This document shows, piece by piece, positions 36,301 to 45,500 of a stretch of 64,000 bases of DNA. The notes below the pieces were generated by a model that saw only the letters and a program-made list of their open reading frames with translations, was not told where the DNA came from and did not search any database. Position 1 is the first letter of the stretch; each line of letters opens with the position of its first letter. The stretch is from Polytrichum commune (lineage: Eukaryota; Streptophyta; Polytrichopsida; Polytrichales; Polytrichaceae). The stretch lies in NCBI GenBank assembly GCA_950295325.1, contig OX485804.1, positions 42,098,001 to 42,162,000 of the forward strand. Reading direction: 5' to 3'. The position numbers and the translations under genes were made by a program.

Positions 36301-38659
36301 CAATCTACGAGAAGAACTGGCATATCGTGCAGGTAGGCACTACTAACACAGCCACATCACATTAAAAACGAAGTTCAGATTTCGTGGATGTTTTCTAAAC
36401 TCGCTGAGGATCTTTGATGTCACCATGGGTAAAGGAAATCACCACGGCGATATATAGGTTTCGTCACAAACCTGATAATGCTGTCTAACAAATTTAGCAT
36501 CTCTAGTGGCACTCTAATAATCGTCCACAACCGTTTCATTTTTAACTCTCCTACTGCAATGGTCATATTGCTGTCAACCAGTGACATGGTTGTTTAATGC
36601 CCTTATCAATGTTAGTACATTGTTGCATTTTCTTTTAGCCACTACGACTATTTACTACTGTAGGGTGCTTTATGCTTCGGCTTTTAGTGGACAATGATCC
36701 TTAATCTTGCCACGTGGCAGTCTCACATTGCTTGGAAATTATAATTCGGCATCCAAAAAGGAGGATGAACTAGGCAGCACCTTACATGCTTAGTATATGG
36801 ATATCATGCTCATTTTCCGAATTTGAAGCTTGGGTTTACTTTGTAATGAAGATTGAGGTTTTGCATGATGCTTGACCAGCTACAGGAATAGCATCTGGGC
36901 AGATTCCTTCAACTGCTATGCAAACCCCTCCTCATCAACCTGCTGGACAGCAAACAAGGCCTATATTCAGCAATGCTTTTGCTTCATCTGGTATGCTTCC
37001 CTGCCACAAGTTGCAGTAAAAACTGTTTTCGTAACCAGAGGCTGTATATATTACATCCAAGACAATGGTGTTCTGGGAAGAACTGGAGGTGGCAGAGTTT
37101 ATTTTTCCCAATTCCGTCATGAATTTAGATGTTACTCAGTGATAAGACAATATTTTTCACTCGGGATTACATATAGGAGCACTTTGTACTAGAGCTTGAG
37201 GGCCTAAGCAATTAAGGAAGTTTGAATGATGGAAAACCTACATGGAGCTCTGCTATACATTAAGTTTCGTAGGCTACAGGATTTTCCGTCAAGCCCACCT
37301 CAAAGAGACAGGTCCAACACAAAACCAGGAGACTGTGTGACACTTCAAAACTCACCCTTGATTTATTATACCTTATTGTGTAGAGGGGTCGCATGAATAG
37401 GATGGTAATGAACTAGCTTTTGATCGAGAGCCCAGTCGCATATATCTCTACACTACATTTGAAGGCTTGTGACCACACTAAATTCAGTCTTAATTTTCCA
37501 TGATACGGCCTTCAGATGAGTTTCAAGGGCCTCACAATCTTATGGTCACGGCCCTTGGCTGTAGTGTAAAGTGGCCCTTAGTCTCAAGATGTTCGCTTTC
37601 TGGGGATGGGGGGAACAGGCGCCAATGCTGGAACTATATTCTCCATGGGGATGCCCAGCACATGCTCAACTACTACTGCATTTGGCTACCAGCCACCCCC
37701 AAGGAATCCACTGCACATACGAACTGAGCAACCTCAACAACGTTTACCACAATCTAGTCATGACATGTTATTGCTGAGTAAGGCCCCCTTCTACATCTGT
37801 TGGTGATTTGTAATTTAAAATGTCTTTGTAAAGAAAATGTCAAAGTATAAAATAAATGCAATTTAGAATGCTTATCCACGCCCTGTAAAGGCATTGTCTT
37901 TCCATCTCTCCTGCCAGGTGGGTTTAAATCTCAAAATGAGGAAGAATCTACTGAAGTTTGGTGTTTGGGGGGCTAACCTACCCTGGGTCCATCATTACTG
38001 GAAGGTTCTCTTTCTCTTCAAATGATTGCCATAGGCCATCCCATTTGTGTCCATTCTCAACTAAAAGCTTCCCATATTCCACTAAACATAGGTGTCCAAT
38101 TAAGAAGAGAGGCCACATACCTTAAGCACATTATTGTTCTATCTCTCCAGCTGGTTGAGTCTAACGTCTCAAAGGCAGGAAACATTTGCTGACATTTGGT
38201 GTATTGTTGTTATTCTGCTCAGGGAGGACAATGCCACCCCAGACTATAGCACAGCCAAGTCAACAAAATCCGAGCATCAGTGTATCTCCTCGGGACGCAA
38301 CCACAGTCACAGTTCAGTCAACAGAGCCACACAGAAATACGTCGTCTCTGAGGCTTCCAATATATACTGGAGCAGCTTCTAATATACATGTGCCCTTACC
38401 TCCAGATCCAATTTTAGGTATTATCCAGAACAGTGTTATTCCCTCTGTGAGTTTTATTATGCCCACAAGTTTGGTGGTTCCAGAAGTTGGAGAACAATCT
38501 GTGCCTGCAAACCTTGTGCCAGAGGTTGTAATTGGAGCAGATGGCACACAGGCAGCACAAATGGGTTATTGCCAAAATACCGATACTCGGGCTCAGGTTG
38601 CATCATCACTTCTGAGACCCACTGGTATTATTGTCTTGTCAGAGTCTGATGAGGATTGA
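24356..38659 (+). CDS. MOM1-like silencing-type protein with PWWP-like and chromo-like domains
   Basis: Exons placed by splice sites and frame: 25,840-25,977; 26,981-27,144; 27,332-28,483; 28,997-29,558; 29,789-30,184; 30,684-30,971; 31,156-31,266; 32,164-33,657; 34,189-35,046; 35,614-35,721; 36,140-36,332; 36,880-36,990; 37,589-37,777; 38,223-38,659. All phases agree and give 2,066 residues. The N terminus is provisional (24,356-24,692; 24,971-25,286; 25,359-25,509), for about 2,334 in total. Order: acidic start; PWWP-like fold across exons (VWLK/VDEKGLWWPGKLV, then DIRPFKQYYESF and AVQEA); an unrecognised domain (27,857-28,310); chromo-like YLVLWKTCSHNQGEWVSEED (about 29,430-29,490); a basic helical segment (31,156-32,320); a Ser/Pro repeat region; coiled coils (34,189-34,620; 35,614-36,332, ending RQLAEALNLREEL); C-terminal IIVLSESDED. 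The helical and coiled-coil half resembles plant MOM1, a transcriptional gene-silencing factor; this rests on recalled family features. No SNF2 helicase was found. Nuclear chromatin binding is inferred. Confidence 0.72.
30186..30675 (+). repeat. Two-copy 245-bp tandem duplication inside an intron
   Basis: Two copies start at 30,186 and 30,431, each 'ttttctctccagat...' and both containing 'gagcagcctgctaactg' and 'tgtgtatcc'. They fill almost the whole intron 30,185-30,683. Copy 1 starts at the splice donor and copy 2 ends near the acceptor. Confidence 0.85.
32416..33279 (+). repeat. Coding minisatellite: four 216-bp (72-residue) units
   Basis: Units start at 32,416, 32,632, 32,848 and 33,064, exactly 216 bases apart and in frame in exon 32,164-33,657. 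Each carries SSRI(D/H)P, a (T)EARQEQE-like acidic patch, LPEGTPEAG and ASSCPGVLA. The units differ by many substitutions but no length change except near the end of the last, indicating selection or recent homogenisation for frame and length. The composition is Ser/Pro/Ala-rich and probably disordered. Confidence 0.93.
35100..35560 (+). repeat. R1 dispersed-repeat copy in an intron
   Basis: Lies in intron 35,047-35,613 of the MOM1-like gene and matches the 21,490-22,720 units in the same orientation (for example 'gacaccaaaaagacacgtg', 'gaaactccggtttgaaacttg', 'gttcccgatcc'). Confidence 0.7.
37176..37577. mobile_element. Diverged PIF/Harbinger-type MITE in an intron, next to a splice acceptor
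   Basis: The right end reads TGTAGTGTAAAGTGGCCC followed by TTA, matching the GGGCCRCTTTACACTA termini of this window's family. The left end (GGAGCACTTTGTACTAGAGC) is about 75% similar in inverted orientation; its exact edge is uncertain. The element sits in intron 36,991-37,588, and its right end is only 11 bases before exon 37,589. Confidence 0.6.
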
Positions 38660-41253
38660 TTTGGTATTAAGTCAGCATGCGGATGGGTGCATCGTCAAGG
38701 TAAGAAAATATCTATGAACTTCAAACCCATCTTTCAGGGTTTAGGGTTGAGGGTTTAGGAGCACAAAATGGTGTCATCATCTACTAGCCACCTCCCATTG
38801 TATTCTTCCAAGCTGAAGAGAGACACCAGATTCTGAGCTACTTCCTATGAAAATGGAGCTCCTTGTACATTGAGCATCTGTACAAGACAGGTCAAGAAGG
38901 TCACAAACTTTAGAATGTTATGATCCTAAAAGTAGAAGTGTGCAGATTTTTGTCTAGTTCCCCATTAGGGGACAACCCCCATTCTTTCAAGGACATCTTT
39001 TGTAACATAGTGGTGAGATGATTTGAAGACTTGTTACCGGCTCTAATAGGTATCATTGTGGTACATGTAGTTTCTTTTTCTTTTTCTTTGGGGCCTTATC
39101 AGGTAAATTTGTTTTCCTCTTGAAAGGAAGATCTTCATTCTTCAGCTGATTTTACATGAAAGTCTGTCTGCATTGTTGTTTTACATCCACAGTCCTGTGG
39201 ATTGAAAGTCATGTTTTGTGGTAGGTTAGGTTACTAAAGATCATGAATTTTTGCTAGGTTAGGTTACCAAGCACATGTGGTACTCGCTCGTAGTGCACTC
39301 CACCCTTTCAATCATAAAACCTTCTTATATGAGGAAGCTGCCTAGAAGGTCAAATAAGGCTTACACGGCTTCCAAATAGGGGCCTCTATCCAAAGAAACA
39401 TTTAGGTTTTTATTTGAGCTCAATCTTTGAACTTGACTAATAAGAAACCCCAAAACTGTTGCCATTCTACCTGTCTGCTTTGTAGCAGTAGCAAATAGTC
39501 TTTTGACATGTTTCAGTCAAGTTCAAGAGAAAAAAAACAGCCCTTATATTGATATGGGCCAAAAATATATCTGTCCTACCTGCCCACCATAGTGTTCATA
39601 AAAACTATGGCAACCAAGCATAGACTCTGCAATTGAAGAGCCTGTCTTGCCAACACATCAAACTATGAAACTCATTGGTCCCACCTGCCCTAATGACAGG
39701 AGGGTGGCAGGGAATGCCTCCATCCAGATCTAACTCATGACCACTCTAAGTCCCTGCAGAAGCTAAATTTGAGAAGCGGTTGATTGGAAATTGTTGTGTT
39801 TCACAACTTAGTTGAACAATGTCACTGCTCCAAAAATTTGCTAAAGATTCCATTTCCTGTTAAATCAAGTTTTTTCAATAGTTGGAAGATCTTCAATGCA
39901 ATTTTTGCACCCATTCCCACTTGCATTCAAAATCCTGGAGTTTATATCAGCCTTGAATCCCATCTACCAAGATTCATACTTCTTGTACCCAGATTTTCTT
40001 CCTCTTCTTTGCAGTGGATTTCAATCTTCCTCCCCTGGTCATCTTCTCGAATCTACAAAAATAAAGTCTGGGTTGGCAAAGGGAGTGCATCATGCAATTC
40101 CTGTGCAAATCAACTCATTGAGGGATGCTTGAATGATGGGTATGTGTGAACAAGGCCGAGACTTATGAACTACAAGAGTTTCCAACCAGACCGAAGAATT
40201 TCAGGTAGCAAGCATCACAGGAGACAAGTTGTTGCATGCTTGGGGCAGACAAAGAATCTCTTGGAAGATCACTAGGATTTTTTTATTGCAAGCGTGAACT
40301 TCCAATTGCAACAAGCTGTATGGCCTAATGGTCTGTCTAGATCACACAATGGTGTGAATTTCTGAGCTACTCAACATACTCATGCACATAAACAATTCTT
40401 TCACCATTCCCCTGTTGCTAGAGCATTTGTGATGTCTAGCTGGGGCGCCAGCAAGAGTCGGGAACGAAAATGTGACACCCGAAGTGCTTGTGCAGCCACC
40501 CCAGGTGCATGTCCTAGTGGAGGTGGCTCCCTCAAAGACAATGAGCAGGCCAAAGAGGAAGTTGGAACCCCTGCCAAGACCAGTCAACCACTGGGCTTTC
40601 TTGAAAACTAGAATGCGTCAACGGGTCCTGAAGTGCCTGTCTGGTGCACGTGTATTCCTGCGGGGTGATTATTCACGACCAGCCCCTCTGCAGCTCGGAA
40701 TTGCAGAACCATAACCGGCCCGGGGTCCCATTTCAATTGCCTATTTTTTGTTTGTGGAAAGGGTAGCCTGACTGCAAGGGACAAACCAAAACCTTAGGTC
40801 AGGTAGGATGGCACTACTGGCAAAAACTATCTAGCAAAGACACGAGCCTTAGGGGATAAGGCATGCGTCAAAAGCATACAGGAAAATTCTAGTAGCAAGG
40901 AGAGCCAGGGAGGAAGCCGGTAGAGCTGCAGGAACATTACATGCAACAATCCTATATTCAAATCCCAACCATGATCAGGTCAATATCACTGCCTCACGCC
41001 CTCATAAATGCATCACAAAGCTCCAAAGTTCTGATCTACAAGACATCAATAGCATTACCCTTACGTTGAATGCCCCTCCTCCTTTGATTGTGGTTGAATA
41101 TGTTTGTCATGCACATGTATCAACACTTCCAATGCTTGTTAGACTTCCAACGTACTTCATAGGTGGGAGTCAAGTTGATTTTGAGGATAAAACCATTTAA
41201 CGTCTAGTCAACCATGGAATGTTATAAGTTTTCCAACAATAAGTTCTTAGGAT
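38660..41253. other. 3' flank of the MOM1-like gene, unassigned
   Basis: A telomere-like CAGGGTTTAGGGTTGAGGG stretch lies at about 38,736-38,755. A frame at 40,472-40,714 (basic, with MSRPKRKLEPLPRPVNHW) and a Ser-rich frame at 39,896-40,132 could be alternative 3' exons or a small separate gene; no splice link was established. Confidence 0.3.
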
Positions 41254-41755
41254 CTAATAGTTTGTCCAACTTCGTGTTGATGGAACAAATTGCTCTTTCA
41301 TGTCATCCTTCATGTCTTTAATGACCCTTTTCAAGTCCTTAATCTCCCCTTTCATGTTGTTCACCTTGATACCGAGTGTTTCCACTGTTTTCTCAAGACC
41401 TTTGGAAGAGCTCTCTATACCTTTAAATCGGTTGTCCATGAAAATTTGATTTGAGACCAACTGCCTCTATAGCAATTCCTAGCAATGTAGAGATAAAAAC
41501 GCCAAAGATCTCAATGATATTTTTACATTGCAATAGCCCCAAATACACCTGTCCCGAAATAATAGCCACCCATATGCATAACAAACCAAGTGCCATCATG
41601 ATATTGCATGTAGTCAGGGCATGGATGAACTCAGGCCAACTGCAGGTAACATGCATTAGAATTATACAGAAGATGACACTGATGTGAATTACCAGACATT
41701 GAAATCTTGATGGAGGAGAGTTGAAGAGACTCAAATTGTGCGAGATGACGTTCAT
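41254..41755 (-). pseudogene. Membrane-anchor plus coiled-coil frames, possibly one frameshifted small gene
   Basis: Two overlapping minus-strand frames adjoin. The upstream one (41,423-41,755) is hydrophobic with two or three membrane-like stretches (for example MMALGLLCIWVAIISG) and ends FHGQPI. The downstream one (41,254-41,460) is a heptad-like coiled coil (GLEKTVETLGIKVNNMKGEI). A single shift near 41,450 would join them into a membrane-anchored coiled-coil protein. It could be an intron, a decayed gene or chance. No family recognised. Confidence 0.25.
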
Positions 41756-41989
41756 GCTTCACAATAAGTTTCCAGCCAACCTCAAGGAGGGCAAAAGCGT
41801 GAACGCTAGTAGATTGCGGATGCCTTGTAAATATCTTCTGTGATGTGATGATGGAGTTGGAGCACATTCATCAGTTGCTGGATTGCACTGAAGCACTGGC
41901 CCCTTTTCCATGCTTCAACCTTGGGATGTCCATGTGAGGTCTTTTGACAATTTGGAAGCATCTCGAGAGCTTTCTCCCATCACGTTTGT

Positions 41990-42075
41990 GTTTTTTTTTT
42001 GGGGGGGGGGGGGGGGGGGTGTGACACAAGGTTTAGTGAAGGGGGGTGACACAAGGTTTAGTGAAGAGGGGTGAC
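41990..42075. repeat. T11-G19 homopolymer junction and a short direct repeat
   Basis: A T run reaches 42,000, then 19 G (42,001-42,019), followed by two near-identical copies of 'gtgacacaaggtttagtgaag'. G19 can form a G-quadruplex and its exact length may be a sequencing artefact. Confidence 0.85.
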
Positions 42076-42530
42076 TAATTCCCTTTCCCTTGAACATTCT
42101 CCCAGACTTCCGGACCAGATTTTGAACAGTGGATTCAAATTTGATCCGGTACTACTGTAATGTAGTACTGCATGATACAAGTGTCTATTCAGCAGACATC
42201 TGCTGGGCTTCCTTTGAAGGGTGCAACATGTTACAGCATATGAAAACTACCTAGATTTGAATCCACTCACTAATCCTGTAAGTATTCCAGATATCTAACC
42301 AATATGATGACTAAATGGGGTTGTCTAATTTAGAGTTTTCTAGGCTGAGGACAGAAGGCAACCCCAAGCCTCCTTTGACATTCTCATAAGCAATGAGAAG
42401 AAATTCTTCAAACTCTACATAAGAAACCATATAATCACAATGTGGCAACTGAAGCCATAACCTACGACCATTGCATGACCAACTTTACATACCGGACTTA
42501 GGGTAGTGAGCTCAACTGCCATCAAGAAAC

Positions 42531-45500
42531 TTAGACCAAAGTTGGGCACTTGGCATCAAAGAAATCTCGAAGCATGCGAGCAGGTTGTCTTCCCCCCATT
42601 AACTCAGCTAATTCTTCCACCGAAAGCAAGGCTATCTCTGCAATGCTCTTGCACCCATCCATGAGTGAGCGATAATTTGCATCAGTGACACCTGGCAATC
42701 GTCGGAGTAGCTCCACAGCAGTGGTGTTGAAACTCTCTGCCCTGTAAGCCCCACCAGCAATAATTTGAGATCCAGTTCAATTAATCAGTCACATGTACAT
42801 AGTCAGCTGTCTACAGGTGACATTTCATAGATCTCATAAAATCTGAGATGCATATTTAAGGTAGACATGTCTTAAATGGTTAGTTTTTGTTGTTTGTCAT
42901 GATTCTCAACTAGGATCCCAGAGTTAGGATTTTTCGAGAATCGTGCATGTGGTATGAGATTTTAGCAACAATCTATGGAATTTTCTGATTCTGCTATGAA
43001 TTTTTGGAGTCAAAAGTGCTGGAGCCATAAAACAAATAGGTAACACCACCCCCACATATGTTGACTATTGAGCCCTATAATGGTTGACAAATTTTGAGCA
43101 CGTAGTTGAATCTCTCTTAACTAAGCACATGTTTTTTGGGTGTCTCTTCCACACCAAACCAGACACCAGTCAAATATAGGTGTCTAAATAAGATAAGAAA
43201 ATAAGACACTTTTACCTTCCATACGCATCATGTGCCAGACCCTAAGCTAGTAACAGAGGTAAGACACGATTCAAACCTGATGTCTCCCTCAATGAGTCCA
43301 TCTTCAGTGGGCACACCAACCCGCATTGCTCTATCGAGGTCTGGCTCATCCTGATTTGCCTTCAGCGCTGCAAAAATGTCGGCTGTAGCATGTAGGCTAC
43401 GAGACCACACTATACGTAGACGTGGGAAATGCAGTACCAATAATGAAACCTTGGAAATGATGTTGGCAGGTACAATATCCTCGCCTACATCACTCGCCGA
43501 CTGAGACAACACATCCAGAAACATAAACGTAAGTGGGTTTGACACTGATTAGTAACCGAATTACACCTGCTTATCTTAATAAAAAACTGCTGTGAGTCTA
43601 AATCCAGAAGTGAATGAAGGAAATCAAGACAAGGCATTACAGCTGTGCATGCACTGATTTCGACTGACCTGAAAAGAAAAGCTCTTGTCCTGAGAAAACT
43701 CTATAAGCAGTACAGGAAGGCGGTAGTGCCGTGTCATTGTTTCAGCTTGATGATAAAGTCGTCCAGATGCAAAACTGGAAAAAAGATCTGCAACACTCTT
43801 TCGTTCCACACAGATGTCGTTTGAAAGAATATAATCCCCAACTTCAAGAGTAACTGGTATGATCTTCATGCCCTGTTGGTGAAGGACAGACGGAAGACTA
43901 CTCCCAAACTCCCTCATGTCCACCACCACCTATGTCACAGTCCCTCATTCCCCTCAGCTATCTATTTACAGAACACAAATAATCAGATAGATTCTAACTA
44001 GCAGCACTCGAAACAAAATATTTCATCTCCAAGTTAGTCAGTAAAGCCAGAATCGAATTTCAATGCATGCAATGCTGATATTGAGACGCTCCATCCTGGT
44101 TGACGAGAAATATGATTTTCTTACAAAACAAGGTAGTCTTCATCAACCACACAGAAGCATAAATCCTTGTGGATGTCAAACAAAGGATGGTTGTACAATG
44201 GTCTACTTGCTGATAACCTTAAAAAAAAGTTTCAGAAATCTACCTGCATCTGCTTCTCCACTTGCTTACGCCCACCAGCCTTTCTAGTTACAGCATTTAA
44301 TGTAACCCCGGTAGCAGACATCTTTGGTGGAGATGCATGCAACATTCGTCCATCCTGTGATAACAGAGGAATCAGATACTTTTACTAAACCAAAGAGTAT
44401 TCATGTCAGTAGTAGTCAAATTACCTTCTATTACATTCATTGGTCTTTAAGAAGATGCGTATATAAGAGAATAGCCACAAATGACAAACCTGCAACATGG
44501 AAAAAGTACCTGATCTACTGGAATCATCATTGATGCCTTCTGCCGAATCAAGGCTTCAAACGAATTATTCTCACGCCGTATACTAGCTTCAAATTTACAC
44601 GCCTCAGTGGACTCTTCATAAAATAGAAAGTACACCTTTAACGGGCGATCTTGATTCATTGCCTTGTAGACCTCCAACTCTCTCACGAAACCCATATCAG
44701 GGTCATAAACTACAACAAACAATGGCCTCACAACGTCTAAGATTCGCTGCTCACTCTCCAAGGCATAGAAATGTACAGGTGGTATTGGCTTTCTGCCCTG
44801 CTCTCCCTCCAAAATTGTATCCTTTTCAGAGGTGGTACTGTCCAAATAGTTAATTTGGACAGAGTCTTGCTGTAAATTGATGCCATCTGGTAACTCTGGA
44901 CCTAACTCTGTCACATTGGACTTGCCCTCTGTGGATGAGTCTATTTCATTGCTTGTCTTGTTCTCCATATCAATCTCATGACCACATCCCACTTCCTTCC
45001 CTACCAATCCCAGCAACCAATTGCAAGAGATGAAAATGAATTCACTTGAATGTCACCAAATGTTAGCAATACAATAGTACAATTATTACCTAAATGACAA
45101 CTGTGAAGTACAGCCGTTAGAAACTGTTGTCTCCAATTTCCAGCTTATGTCTCCTAGTACTTTTTCCAAATAGAAGAGCTGAGATTCAAATATAAGCAAC
45201 TGTAAAGTGGAACCTTGCAAAATTGTGTACCTTTCCCAGTTCTTCCACTTATTCCTTTGGTTCTTCCCCTTCCTCTTCCTCTCCCTCTTCCGCGAGACCT
45301 CAATCCTTTCCGTACAGCCACATCCTCTCCAAGGGCAATGACTTCAATATTAGCAACAGCAACCTCAGCAGCAGCAGCCATCAGAGCTCGTTGCTCTTCA
45401 CTCTGTGCACTTCGAGTGTGATCTCTACTCTCACCTTCCTGTGGTCCTCCATGGCTGCCTTTTCCTATCATGACTCCAGCCCACTTTGGCGGGGCAATTG

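Noticed and set aside
24356-38659. SNF2 helicase domain expected for a MOM1/CHD-type protein
   Set aside because: No DEXH-box, GxGKT or other helicase motifs were seen in any exon or intron frame.
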